A stretch of DNA of 64,000 nt from assembly GCA_001599815.1 (NCBI GenBank), contig BCIA01000004.1, positions 1,056,862 to 1,120,861 of the forward strand, given 5' to 3'. The notes beneath the pieces are model-generated. The model did no database searches, had not been told where the DNA came from, and was given only the letters and a program-made list of their open reading frames with translations. Of this stretch, positions 1-11,400 are shown piece after piece; positions within the stretch are counted from its first letter, which is position 1; each line of letters starts with the position of its first letter. This DNA comes from Furcasterigmium furcatum (Eukaryota > Ascomycota > Sordariomycetes > Glomerellales > Plectosphaerellaceae). Made by a program: the position numbers and the translations under genes.

Positions 1-1060
1 GAGCTAGAGCCATGGACGGAGTCCCCGGCCGAAGTCACCGAGGACGACTGGAGGGACCTCTTGGGGGAGAAGGAGTATCAAAGGGGATTCTTGGACTTTT
101 TCGAGGACCACCTGGCGAGTTTCTCGTATGATTGGAAGAAGGTCACGTCGCACTTCCTCTTCAAGGGCAAGGAGCCGCTCATCAACGCGGTCATCGGTGG
201 GCGTACGTTTACTCTCTGAGGACTCTGGGGCTAGTTTCTAGAGGAGGGATGCTGACTTGTTGCAGTGGGACACCCTCTGATCCACCTGGGCTACGCCTAC
301 GAGATGAACTCCAAGGACATCGCCATGGAGGCTCTCACGCTCACGGCCGTGCAGTACAATTACCTGCACAAGTATCTCGACGACAAGAAGTACACGAAAC
401 CGCCCGCGTGGCACTCGAGCTCGCCGCTCGAGATCCTCGACAAGGTGGCGGGCGACAAGCGGTTCGACAAGCTCTTCAAGGAGCCGGCGTTCAGCAACGT
501 GGAAGAGCTGTTCGAGAAGCACGAGGACCTGGTGCTCGAGTACTGGAACGCGTGGGCGCTCACGGACCCGGTGAAGCAGTTTGAGAAGTCCCAGGAGGCG
601 GCGGTCGCGCTGCTCGTGGCCACGGTCCGGCCGGGCACGCACGCGTACAGCTTCTTCATCGTGCACCTGCTGACGACCAGCCACGCGGTGCGGATCCTGC
701 TCCCGTTCATCCCGGCCAAGTTCCACGTGCCGCTGGTGCGGCAGTGGTGGCTGCTGACGCTGGCGGTGTACATTGCGCACCTGCGGCCGAGGGTCGACCC
801 GGACAACGTCGAGACGGACCTCAAGGGGAGGACGTGGACGGACGTCGAGACGCAGGCTGTCAACTCGGCGTTCGCTACGGATGCTCACTACGTGAAAGGT
901 ATGTTGCCGCCGAGATGTGAGAGGGGTGGCATGGGCTAACGACGGCGCAGCTCTTCGGGCGATGAAGGAGGCGGCGATGACCTGGGGCGATGTGCATGAG
1001 AGGTATCTGGCGGCGGCGCTGACGTTTATTGACAATTTCCGTGGATGGGTGTTCAACTGA
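1..1060 (+). CDS. Questin oxidase-like protein (DUF4243 family), 3' part
   Basis: The gene is cut by the left window edge, so the true start is missing. Three exons are readable: 1-202, 266-898 and 951-1060, with introns 203-265 (GTACGT..GCAG) and 899-950 (GTATGT..GCAG). Joining the first two restores IGGLGHPLIHLGYAYE, the most recognisable motif of the questin oxidase-like family, whose members include Baeyer-Villiger-type enzymes of polyketide pathways as well as many uncharacterised proteins. The rest is helical and continues to a stop after FRGWVFN. No polyketide or other biosynthetic gene lies to the right (RAD17 follows), so a pathway role cannot be inferred from the visible side; what lies to the left is unknown. 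Family assignment is good. The substrate is unknown. Confidence 0.85.
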
Positions 1061-1502
1061 GGTTACTGTTGCCTTGAGGTTTTGGTGGCGTTGCGGGGAC
1101 ATTGGTTGATTTTGGGACAAGAGAATGCCGCTCGAGCTTCATGCGAAAGTACCTACTTGATGGGACAAAATAATTGAGTGGAAATACCATCCTGTCTTGA
1201 GTCTTGACTCTCTCTTCCATGTCTCGGGCCCAGCGCTGGGCGGCGTGCCAAGGCCAATCGATTGAGGTGGAACAGGGGTCTAGCGCCAAGCTTCCAGGCT
1301 GCATGGGGCAGGGGCGTATCACGGGCAAGGCTGCCGCCCGCTTGAACAAACAATAAACAGCAGCTGCTGATTCACAAACCTCGACCTCGGATCCCGACCA
1401 TCTGACAATCCGACAACAACACCCAAAGCCATGTGCACCTGCACATCATCAATGCCGACGTGATTGGAGCCTGCTGTTGTTCGCAGCTCGCTCGACTTCT
1501 CA
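1061..1502. other. Intergenic region and RAD17 leader
   Basis: This 442 bp spacer separates the questin oxidase-like stop from the RAD17 start and should hold the RAD17 promoter. I see no strong TATA box. A 10-codon upstream ORF (1431-1463) lies near its end. Confidence 0.5.
1431..1463 (+). promoter_or_regulatory. Candidate uORF of RAD17 (10 codons)
   Basis: An ATG at 1431 opens a 10-codon frame that ends in TGA at 1461-1463, 39 nt before the RAD17 ATG. It would matter only if transcription starts upstream of 1431, which the sequence alone does not show. The context has G at -3. Confidence 0.35.
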
Positions 1503-4127
1503 ATGGCGCCCCCGGCGAAGCGCCGTCGAACCGCCACTCTCGCTGACTCCGACGATGAGGACGACAACCAGCGACCGCAGGCTAACACCCTCGCCAACTT
1601 CCTCCTCTCCTCCCCGGCTTCGAAAGCATCGTCCAGTAGAGCTCCCACAGCTTCCCCGAGTCCTGTAAAGGCCCGGAAGAAGACCACGACCCAACCCTCT
1701 CGTAGCAATGGCGCCCGACCTGCTACCGCCAGCCCCGAGAAGAAGCCTCGCGGAGGAAAGCGCGTCAAGGTGGAAGAGAAGGGCAAGACATCAGATATCT
1801 TGACGCTATTCTCGAGGCAGGCGCAGAATGCGTCAAATAAAAGCTCCCAGCCTTCCAAGGGCATCGTCGGCGACGACATTGTCAGCGATCCCATCTCCGA
1901 AGACGACGACGTCGTGGCCGATCAAAGGGCAAGCTCCTCGAGCCTTGTTGGGCAGATCGCACGAAAGAGAGCGAGAGACAATTCACAAGGCATTAATTCA
2001 GCACCAGCCAGTTCGAGCTCCAAGTTTCTTCGACCCCCGCGACCGACAGCTCCCCCGGACGATGATCTCAGGCCGTGGTCAGAACGATTCGCCCCTGTGA
2101 ACCTCGAAGAGCTCGCCGTACACAAGAGGAAGGTCCAAGACGTGCGGAAATGGCTGGAGGAGGTCACCAATGGACGGATGCGGCAGCGCCTCCTGCTACT
2201 CAAGGGAGCCGCTGGCTCGGGCAAGACTACCACGATGAGGCTTCTAGCACAAGACATGGGTTGCGAGCTGCTGGAGTGGAGGAACCCCGCGGGTTCTATG
2301 GGCGGCAACATGGGATACTCCTCCGCGTCTGCGCAGTTCCAAGAGTTCCTGGGAAGAGGAGGAAAGTTTGGCCAGCTGGATACGGATTTCGTCGCGCCAG
2401 AGACACCAAAGAGCAGCTCCTCGCGGAATCAGAGCCAGTCCTCGAAGCGAATCATCTTGATCGAGGAGTTCCCAAACACGTTTATGCGCTCCTCCAGTGC
2501 ACTAACGTCGTTTCGAAATGCGGTGCTGGGTTACCTGGCTTCCAACACCCCCAGCCTGGCGACCTTTTCGCGACAACAGGCGGGACAGCAGGTGACGCCT
2601 GTCGTCATGATCATCTCAGAAACCCTCCTGACGACGACGTCAGCCTCGGCGGACAGCTTCACAGCTCATCGACTCCTCGGCCCAGAGATCCTCCGCCACC
2701 CCGGGACTGCTGTCATAGAATTCAACGCAGTTGCCCCGTCATTTCTGGCCAAGGCCTTGGAGCTTGTGGTCATGAAGGAGGCACGCAAGTCTGGCCGCCG
2801 ACGCACACCCGGGCCTCCCGTGCTCAAAAGGCTGGGCGAGATTGGGGACATCAGAAGCGCCATCTCGGCACTGGAGTTCCTGTGTCTCAAGGGAGACTCC
2901 GAAGGTGACTGGGGAGGCAGGGTCACGTTCGCCAAACAGAAGAAGAGTGTCAAGGATGGCATTGTCATGACGCAGGCCGAGTCGGAAAGCCTCGAGATGA
3001 TCTCCCAGCGCGAAGCCAGCTTGGGGATCTTCCACGCCGTGGGCAAGGTCATGTACAACAAGCGAGACACCTTGCCACCGCCCAACGACACGGTCGAGTC
3101 TCTACCAAGCTACTTAGAAATGCACTCGCGACCGAAGCGCTCCGAAGTCTCAGTAGACACCCTCATCGACGAAACCGGCACCGACACCCACACGTTCGTC
3201 TCGGCGCTGCACGAGAACTACGCCCTCTCCTGCGACTGCTGGAACCCGCTGAGTTGGGCTGACTCGCCAATGGACCACATCAACGGCTGCATCGAATACC
3301 TCTCGGAGAGCGATCTTCTGTGCCCTTCCTGGGACATCTTCTTTGGCGGCAAAGCATCTGGCATTGGCTTCTCCGGGAAGGACTCCGGAAGTCATATCCT
3401 ACGCCAAGAAGAGATGACTTTCCAGGTCGCGGTGCGTGGGCTGCTATTCTCGCTGCCTTCGCCCGTCAAGCGAAAGCCTCCACCGGGCGGGAGACCGCAG
3501 GACGCCAACAGCATGTTCTACCCGACGAGCATCAAGCTGTGGCGGAGCAAGGAGGAGTTTGAGGGCCTCGTTGATGTCTGGTCTACCAGACTGCTCAAGG
3601 GAGAAGAATCAGCCCCGAGAAAGGATCTCATACAGGGCGCGGCGGCTTTCCGCCGCCCGAAGTCGACCACTTCCGACAACTGGATCGCCGCGCAGCAATC
3701 GAAGAACGCAGCATCACTATCTTCGTCAGGCACGCAGCGAGACGGCGACGACGCTGATGCCGCACCGCTGCTCTCCCTCGGCAGCGCGGCGCGGCGGGAG
3801 ATGCTCCTCGAGCGGCTCCCGTATATGGCGCAGATCGCGCGAGGCAAGAAGGGGGGCTTCCACTCCCTCAAGCTCAAGGATATCGAGAAGGTGGTGTCGT
3901 TCCAGGGCATCGGCGGCCAGCAGGCCGGGGATGAGTCGGGCGACGAGGCGGTGGAGGAGGACGGCGGGCCGGCGCTGGGCGAGGCGTGGGCGACGGACAA
4001 GCCGTCGGAGGAGGGGGCGCCGCAGAAGAAGGCGGCGAAGATACGGACGAGGAGCGACGGGGAGGTTTCGGGACTTCCTGTGTCGGGGCTCGTGCTGAGC
4101 GACGACGATATCGAGGACGACGATTAG
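1503..4127 (+). CDS. RAD17: Checkpoint clamp loader RAD17 (Rad24-type RFC-like ATPase)
   Basis: A single exon encodes 874 residues. Rad17 replaces Rfc1 in an RFC-like complex that loads the 9-1-1 clamp at damaged DNA to trigger the ATR checkpoint; it acts in the nucleus. Visible features are a disordered, basic and serine-rich N-terminus (about 1-185), a WSERFAPVNLEELAVHK segment at about 192 typical of Rad17 just before the AAA+ domain, Walker A GAAGSGKT at 235-242, and a Rad17-type Walker B (IILIEEFP, about 317-324). A helical region follows, and the C-terminus is very acidic (VLSDDDIEDDD). The start at 1503 (MAPPAKRRR) is the first ATG in this frame; the open frame extends 13 codons further up but only with a non-ATG codon. 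It is longer than animal Rad17 (about 680 residues) because of the disordered ends. Assignment is confident. Confidence 0.93.
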   Translation: MAPPAKRRRTATLADSDDEDDNQRPQANTLANFLLSSPASKASSSRAPTASPSPVKARKKTTTQPSRSNGARPATASPEKKPRGGKRVKVEEKGKTSDILTLFSRQAQNASNKSSQPSKGIVGDDIVSDPISEDDDVVADQRASSSSLVGQIARKRARDNSQGINSAPASSSSKFLRPPRPTAPPDDDLRPWSERFAPVNLEELAVHKRKVQDVRKWLEEVTNGRMRQRLLLLKGAAGSGKTTTMRLLAQDMGCELLEWRNPAGSMGGNMGYSSASAQFQEFLGRGGKFGQLDTDFVAPETPKSSSSRNQSQSSKRIILIEEFPNTFMRSSSALTSFRNAVLGYLASNTPSLATFSRQQAGQQVTPVVMIISETLLTTTSASADSFTAHRLLGPEILRHPGTAVIEFNAVAPSFLAKALELVVMKEARKSGRRRTPGPPVLKRLGEIGDIRSAISALEFLCLKGDSEGDWGGRVTFAKQKKSVKDGIVMTQAESESLEMISQREASLGIFHAVGKVMYNKRDTLPPPNDTVESLPSYLEMHSRPKRSEVSVDTLIDETGTDTHTFVSALHENYALSCDCWNPLSWADSPMDHINGCIEYLSESDLLCPSWDIFFGGKASGIGFSGKDSGSHILRQEEMTFQVAVRGLLFSLPSPVKRKPPPGGRPQDANSMFYPTSIKLWRSKEEFEGLVDVWSTRLLKGEESAPRKDLIQGAAAFRRPKSTTSDNWIAAQQSKNAASLSSSGTQRDGDDADAAPLLSLGSAARREMLLERLPYMAQIARGKKGGFHSLKLKDIEKVVSFQGIGGQQAGDESGDEAVEEDGGPALGEAWATDKPSEEGAPQKKAAKIRTRSDGEVSGLPVSGLVLSDDDIEDDD

Positions 4128-4550
4128 GGGCATGTGCTCACGGAGGGGCGTTTTGGGTCCCAGAACAGCGGACACGGCATGGCGTTTGGGGATATAAAAT
4201 ACCACATTCTTCGCTCGCGGACTGACTGGTGATGATCGGGTGCTTATGTGATGAGGGGGCGATGACTGCATGGTATGACGACCGAAACGATAGCACGGGT
4301 ATGGACTGCAAGTCTTGCTCTGTTGTGACCTCACATTCATGAAGACTCGAGGCGCCGAGGGGGAAGAAGGCGCCAGCCCATTTAACAATAACTACAGTCT
4401 CTGCTCACGACTCCAACTGTTGTTGCCGGTATTCCGCAAGCAATACCGCCAGCCATCACGACATGTTCATCTCGGCCACAACCCTTGCTCCCGCCAGCCA
4501 TTTCTTCTTCACTGCCCTAGACCAGCCAGAGCAAGCAATGAAAAAAAAGT
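4128..4550. other. 3' region of RAD17 up to the U2 gene, no gene seen
   Basis: About 420 bp lies between the RAD17 stop and the 3' end of the convergent U2 snRNA gene. It contains a TATAAAA string at about 4193-4199 without a coding frame to serve. I take it as the RAD17 3' UTR and terminator region. Confidence 0.4.
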
Positions 4551-4737
4551 TCGCGTCGCCTGGAGGCAGTGTAATACCAGGGACACTGTAGGCGTGGTCG
4601 TGTGCAAGCACAGAGGGCCTCGCCCGAGGGCCAAAAATAGGAATAATCACGATTGGTCTCAATAGAGACCTTTCAGAGATTAAACTGAAAAGAACAGATA
4701 CTACACTTGATCTAAGCCAAAAGGCTGGAGAGGCTGT
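4551..4737 (-). ncRNA. U2: U2 spliceosomal snRNA
   Basis: Read on the minus strand, the sequence contains the near-invariant U2 5' domain: CCUUUUGGCUUAGAUCAAG, then the branch-site pairing element GUAGUA (within 4697-4706), then UCUGUUCUUUUCAGUUUAAU for stem IIa. An Sm-type site AUUUUUGG (4631-4638) is followed by a GC hairpin, and the RNA closes with the stem IV hairpin CCUGG..CCAGG near 4555-4581. The implied length of about 187 nt fits canonical U2 (about 188 nt). The 5' end is uncertain by 2-3 nt. A run of eight Ts follows on the minus strand (4541-4548). U2 pairs with intron branch sites, matching the CTAAC elements in introns of this window. Confidence 0.95.
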
Positions 4738-7300
4738 TAGCAATCCGAAGGAAAGGCGAGCAGGCAGGGTCGGGGCGACGTACCAAAGAGAGCTAAAGAA
4801 GAAAAGGAGAAAAAGTCCAAAGGCGGGTTGCGGGTTGGGATATTTGTAGGGCAGGAGGTGGGCGGTCAGGGGCTGGCTGATCTGCGGGTGGCAGAATTGG
4901 CCAATCAACATTCGGGTCCCGGATTTCCCACGTGCGCTGTCACGTGGGGCGGTGACTTTCATGGCCGGGAAACTGATTCGGTTCAACATGTAAGTCGTAC
5001 CGATGAACACTGTGAATATGTGATTCAGTGTTTTGGGTACATAAATCAATAGGCAGGGGACCTCATGAGTAGCGACAGAAATGCAACTGGTTGTCGTGGT
5101 TGTTGCCCGGCGAAGGGGTTGGTGCTGTCAACGAAGAGACGACTGATCGTGAACATCGACTGGTCACTTGACCCAAGGTAGGTTGGGAAGTCAGAAGAAT
5201 TCTCCTTCTCCATTGCTGGATTGAGGGGATTTTGCATCAGGTAGACAGGTCCTGGATAATGACTTGGGATACATGTTCCCACGCCCGACTCATGGCGTGC
5301 TGTGTAGTAGAGGTATCAAGCCATGTGGGTTCCCAACTTCGTGTATACATACATGGATCAACCCAATTGAGGCATCGCGAGACCTCTTGCTGGTGATACG
5401 GACCTTATGGAGAACGTATCTATCACAGGGTCACAGCGTGCGACGACGGAGAGAATATCCAGGGTCCGCTGTCGTGTGAACCATGCACCATCAACTCGCA
5501 ACCATGGAAATCATTAGCCTGGTTACAGACAAACATTTTGACGTCCTGTCCTCCATCGGCAGAAACCCCATATATTACACGCCGCGCTCGTATCCGCCGG
5601 TGAAACATACTCTTTGGGTCTCGTACTCAGGCGGTCTCAACGCTCGTGTCTCGGCGGCTCGTACAGCTTGGGCCAAGCAACTAGTCAGTGCGGAAGCATT
5701 GACAGTGGCAGAGGACTTCTCCAAGACAAGCTTTGTCGCTCTCCGCCATCACGACAATTGCCAGCTCTATCTGTGGAGGTATACGATGGTCCACAGGCAA
5801 AACCGAAGCCGGACTCTGGAGAATCAAGTAAGTTGGTAAGTCAGTCAGTGGCAATGGCCTAAGCACCAAGATCGACAAAGAATACGGGTCGTCGTCACGA
5901 AGCGCGCGCGCGCGACCACGAGCCGGCCACGGCCGAGACAGGGCACACCGTTGAATCTGCAAGCCCCAAGAAGATTGGCATGTTCCGCGTGTCGGAAAGC
6001 AAGGAGCGCCCGAGAGAGATTCGGATCTGCGTTGGTCCCTGGAGGGGTCCCTTGGGCGCATCTCATGTCTCAATGTCAGCCCCATCCGACAGCCGACAGC
6101 GGAAGGCAGCAGCCCTGGTGGACCGTTCGCTGCTGGTGCCAGGCACAGCAAGCCACTCTCCTGCGATCGGGTTTGTGGCTGTCTCGGGTATCCTGCGCCG
6201 GGGCGCCATCCTCTTCAGAGGAGAACGGACATATCAGCGCGTCCGCTTCCGCCCCGTGCCATCATCAGAGAGCAGACTGGCCGGTTGACGAGACGACAGG
6301 TCGGCAGCGAACACCAAGGCCTTCCTTCAATTGCAAGGCGGAAGGGGTCTTCGCTGGCTGGACAATTTTAGCATAGGCTGTGCGACTCCGCCGCGTCGCT
6401 GGGTCCGCCCGTCTGTGGGTTGCGATCCGCACGGCTGCGTTGGGCGGGGGATCGGACAGTCGGTCGGGGGTTCCCGCAGATGCAGCGGCCAGAAGATGAT
6501 GATGGATGGAACCACAACTGTGGGCTCCTTTCCATTGCTGGCTGGCGACTGGAGGACGAGCCGAGCGCGAGGTTTTGCTGCCAGCCGCATCGCATCAAGA
6601 CATGTCAGAGCTGAAGAGGGTGAGCCGCGGGTGAGCCCATGATGACACGGGCGCGCGATATTACTCGAACGGCTGTCTGTCTTGTTGGAGGGGGAGAGCG
6701 CCAGTGAAATAACAACGTTTTACATCACGTCGAGGCCAGGGCGGTGAATGGCGGTCGGGGGAGGATTTGGGATTTTGGGAGAGCTGCATTCGCCACGACT
6801 GGGATGGCCCTTGGTGTTGGCAACGCTAAAAGAGCGAGCGAGACGTCAGGGCGGAGGAACAGCGAGTCGTTGCTGACCCTCGCCACGCGATGTGCCGCAG
6901 CAGAAGCAGACAGAACGGGCTCAGCAGCGAGCATCACCTGGTTTCCTCGACTCGTGCGTGCGTGGGTGTATTATTGTCAGAAAAGGCGTGACCCAGCTGA
7001 GGAGGATGCTGCTGCACGGTTTTCAGCCCCCAAGCCGAACAAGTTCACCGAGCGTCGGAGCCTGGCGACGGGATGTCTGTCGGGTGTTCAGCCTCCGAAT
7101 GGCTTGTCAGACGGATTTCGGGTCTGGAGAGTCGCAAGAGGAGATGTCCAAGATGATTTCGTTGCCAGCGAAAACCGAGGGAGAAGGGATGTCTGTATAA
7201 ATTTGAAGGTCAAGCAAGGCAGGCCAAGGCCAACAAACAATCGGGCGGCGTTCTCGAAGGGCACTGGACATCAGCGGTCGATCCCAACCCCTGGAACTGG
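4738..7300. other. Intergenic region upstream of U2, no gene seen
   Basis: About 2.6 kb contains only chance reading frames of low complexity, without domains or usable splice patterns. The part next to 4738 should hold the U2 promoter; an AT-rich TATA-like patch lies at about 4839-4848. A TATAAATT string at about 7195-7202 is a candidate core promoter for the gene starting at 8416. Confidence 0.45.
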
Positions 7301-8415
7301 AACCAGAACGCCCCCCCTGCCCCTTTTTCTCGCCCCTTCTGCCCCTCCCTCTTTTTCCTGGCCCTGGCCCCAGCACCAGTCGAGCCTAGCGCGCCATGCT
7401 CCTCCGCACTCTAGCAACGTCATCTGGCCGTTGTTGATGTGCTGCTGCAGGGTCGTCGCTGCCTTCTCAGAGAAGAACCTCCCGTCAGGCTGGGAGGAAG
7501 GAGGCACCGAGAGGCATTAATTCTTATTATCGTCACTCGTCCAACTAGGTAACAGCCGAGCCCGCTCACTTCAATTTTCCCTCCGTCAACCACCTCAGCC
7601 TCCATTGCCCGCGCCTTTTGCTTTTTTTCAGTCAATGTGTCCAGCGAACTAGTCACGTACCTTTTGGCCGTCCCGGCGCTAGTTCCACCCGCCGGTCTTC
7701 GCTCTGGGTACCCTCTCTAGTGCCAGGTTTCAGGACCTCTGGGCGCTCCTCTCGAGGCTCGCACCGCGCTTGGACAACCTCCTCCACCACCCCCAGCAGC
7801 GCGCAAGCTTTCCCGTCTGTCGTCGTACGTACGCAGACCGCGTCTCCCTCCAGACCAGACCTACCAACTTCCAGCTCCAGCTCTATTCCCGAGTGCCGAG
7901 TTCGCGCGCACCACGTACGTCCCTACTACCCTGTGTGTGCCCCCGCCGAACTCTCTTCCCGGCCGCTTCAACTGCCAAACTGGGTCTGTCTCTCCGGTCT
8001 CCAGAGTTTCCAACAGAGCCGCAGCCAACTTTCACCACGGCCTACCCACCAAGACATCAGCCACCACCACCGCATCTTGATGATCGGCCCCAAGACCAGC
8101 TAGACGGGACAGACCAGGCACGCACGGCACGGTCTCTCCCTCGGGTCCGCCGCTACTAACTTGCTCGACTGGGTACTGACACCTGCCTCTGCTCTGCTAG
8201 GCCGATCCTCATCCTAGATCCATCCGTCCCGTCCATATTGCCTCCTGGCCGCCCACTGCCACACTCGATCCGGGGCCCCTCTTCTCTTCCTTCAACCTCG
8301 ACTCGGTTGCTATTCTCGTCACGTCCGTATGCATGGGTCGTAACACTGCCTGCTGCCGCTCCTCCTCGACTACTTACACCCAGAGAGGAGCCTGCCTGAC
8401 AGCTTGTTGCCCAGC
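7301..8415 (+). promoter_or_regulatory. Long pyrimidine-rich leader of the 8416 gene
   Basis: From about 7300 to the ATG at 8416 the plus strand becomes strikingly C- and T-rich, the usual look of fungal promoter and 5' UTR DNA. It holds a candidate 5' UTR intron (7915-8200) and two overlapping uORFs (8329-8343 and 8333-8419). The transcription start is not determinable from sequence. Confidence 0.5.
7915..8200 (+). other. Candidate 5' UTR intron
   Basis: GTACGT at 7915-7920 could serve as donor. TACTAAC at 8154-8160 is a perfect branch-site consensus, and a pyrimidine-rich tract ends in TGCTAG at 8195-8200. The branch-to-acceptor distance of about 40 nt is a little long. The donor is the least certain element, since another GTACG lies near 7828. 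Confidence 0.4.
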
Positions 8416-8419
8416 ATGA
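8333..8419 (+). promoter_or_regulatory. 28-codon uORF overlapping the main start (ATGA)
   Basis: An ATG at 8333 opens 28 codons ending in TGA at 8417-8419. The main ORF starts at 8416-8418, so stop and start share the ATGA overlap typical of termination-reinitiation. A 4-codon uORF (8329-8343) overlaps its beginning. The uORF ATG context is weak at -3 (T) with G at +4; the main ATG has A at -3. Confidence 0.5.
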
Positions 8420-11400
8420 CGTCGAGTAAGTTCTCCGTCTCTCGTGCTACGAAGTCGACTCTTTATTCCCTTTCTTCACCTTTCCACAAGTCTTCTTCCA
8501 ATCTTTCAGAAATATTCGACAAGTCGCACAAGCGGGACTCTGCCGCTTCTGCCTCCTCCAGCAAGAACAGCAGCGTCGACACCGGTGACACCCCGCCTCT
8601 CGACCGAGCCAAGCACCGCCCGCAAGACCTGCAACCTGCACACGCAGACCGGCAAGAGGAGGAAAGCGGCCTGGAAGACCCTGGATACTACACGACCTCC
8701 GTCGCTCCTGCGGCTGAGGTCCATACGGGGGCGGCCGCCTATCCCACTCCCGGCGCGGAGCTTGCGGCGGTGTCAAACTCGGCCGGTGGCGCTGAAGAAC
8801 CGATTGCTGCTGCAGCTGAAGATCGATCACAAACGCACAAATCCCTGAAGAAGAAGCAGCGCCATCCTGCTGCTAGTAGTCAAGAGCAGGGGTCTGCGGA
8901 CGAGCCAGTGCTGCGTCCTCGTCCGACCCCGAGGAAATCTAGGACCTGGGCTGGTCGTCTTTCTACTTTGTTGCCCGCGCTCATATCCCCTCCTCCTCCA
9001 GAATCCCCCTCGATTCACCGGAAGCCTCTCCCAGGCTCCAGCGACACATCCCCCACCGATTCAAGAGCTTCAGGCACCGCCGGCCTGCGCTCCTCGGCGA
9101 CTTTCGACGTTTCACTGGCCCCTTCCGATGTTGACCTGAGTCTGCGCCACCACCCCGTCGCCGTTTCACCGGCCTACGCTCCGCCTTTACCACCCAACGC
9201 GGTCCGCAGACACTCGGACGTTCGATCAAATACCACCAGCTTTCCCCCTCGATCGTCCAGCACCCATCAGCCTCCGCCGAGGCTTGTCAACGACGACAAC
9301 TACAACATGACCGCCCTACCCTACCGCGAGGCACCCAATGCCCCGCGAAACTACGCCGACCCCGAACCACAGCCTTCCCGCCTCACGAAGGACAGACGTC
9401 ACTCGCCGCCCACCATGGCGCCCCCTCCCCCTCCCCGCGAGCAGATCACACCTCCCTCCCCCGAGAACACCCTTTCGCCAGGAAAGCTGAGGAAAGGAAA
9501 CACCGCTGAGCCTAGGAGGCGAAGCAGTTCCCTTCAGCAAGGCGGTGGCCGGCGGCCGAGCTTCCCCCTGCTCGGTATCCAACCGCGCGCAACCTCGCCC
9601 GCGCCCGACGCAAGAGGCAGAAGCACATCCGCCCAGCCTCCTGGCGCACAGGTCGCAGGAAACCGAGTTGTCTCCAGTGCGAACTCGACCGCCAGCCAGA
9701 GCCCCAGCCGCGACGAGAAGCGAGGCCGCCTTCGCCGAAGCTGGCTGCCCGGAGGACGGTCGCGATCAAACTCCCAGGACATGGGACGTGGCCAGAATGC
9801 CCAGGCATGGATGCTCGGACAGGACCCCGTTGGTGACTATAAGACATCCTTCTTGGTGAATGGCGAAAAGGTATGTAGCCGTTTGAGTAACCCGGGCCAC
9901 GTTTCTCCTAACCTTGTGCTCCCAGGTACCTGAGATGTGGAACGAATCCGGCAATGTGAGCGTGTATCTGTTCCCGCGGAACTCAGGGCTCGGCCCGTCC
10001 TTCAAGGTTCCCACGTACACCGTCAGCTCATCACAGGTCTTCAACGACCTGATTCAAACCGAAATGAGCCCTACCAGCAGCAACAGGAGCCGCGCCAGGA
10101 GTTTTAACGGCAGAAACAGCCTGAGCGTTGACGACGCTGCGCGGATGCCGCACTTCACGCCACCCAGCTCGCCCCCGCTCGACGGTGCCGACACCCCTGG
10201 CGATGTCAGGCTGTACATCCCTGGATCCTCCCAAGGACTCTCTGCCCCAGGCCAGCCGCCGCAACACCAACCCAACGACTTCGAGCGTCTCATCGCGATC
10301 AGGAATCTCTTCGCTTTCCTGACCGGCCAGCCCCTCGTGGCAACGAAGGCGAACCCCACGGTGTTCAGGGCCTTCTTCCAGATTTCCCTGCTGTTGCAGG
10401 AGTTCGCCTTCACCAACCTGGACGGCTCTTCGTTCGGCGAAGCTGTCGATATGAGTTTCGGCTTCTTCAGCGGCCAATTGGCTCTCTCCGACGTGAGGCA
10501 CAGCCGCGAGAAGACGCTTGAAGCACTCATCCTGGGCGAGCGGATGAGGTCGATCGAGCTTTACAATGACGCCTTTGCTCATACAGTCGGAAAGTACACC
10601 GCGATTTTGGAACTGCATTCGCCGTTATTCGAGCAGATCTCCCCTCAGACTCGACAGAAGCTCGAGCGCGCTCACATTGACCTGGTCAACCGCCAGCACA
10701 ACGTCAATGTGAGACTGGAGCAGTTCGACTTCCCGTCTCTGTTTTCCGGCATTGCCAACTCGTCGTCCATCGACGAGGTCAAGAGCGTCCGCTTCAACAA
10801 GTGGCGTACCTCCTTCAACAGGATGCGCCAGTTCGTGCTGAGCTATTACAAGTCCAGCTTTGGTAACTGGCCCCCCAAGGCCAGCAGCAAGAAGAATCCA
10901 TTCTCGGAGAGTGGCTTGAACAGACTCGTTCTCAAGGCTCTGTACTCGGACATGTGCGCCCTGTATGACCTTCTTGTCGACCGCGACTCTCTCACCTCGC
11001 GCGTGGTGAACGGCGGCGACGATGACGATTCATCCACCGAGAAGTCGCTGGTCTCGGCTCTCAGGAAGGTCCTGACCGAGTTCGACTCTTCCACCCCGCC
11101 GGTCCTGCCACCGATTCCCTTCGATTCTCCTCAAATTCCCTCCATGCGTGCGGTGCTGGAGACGTATGATAGGATGGGCGCCAAGGACAGGGCCAAGTTC
11201 GACAAGCGCGTCAAGGAGCACGAGCTGATCCTGATCCTCCACAAGGCGTACAACTATGACACGAACACGCTCAAGATTCCCTTCCTGTCCGAGTTCAAGG
11301 ACTTCGAGAACAGCGAGGCCAGGGGCAAGTCCGCGGCGGACCTTGCCGATCAGCGCATCGGCTACTGGCTGTTCCTCTACGTGGTGATTCAGTCATTGCC

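Noticed and set aside
6744..7520. 258-codon frame upstream of the 8416 gene
   Set aside because: Arg/Pro/Ser-rich chance frame with no family motif; it runs across the likely promoter.
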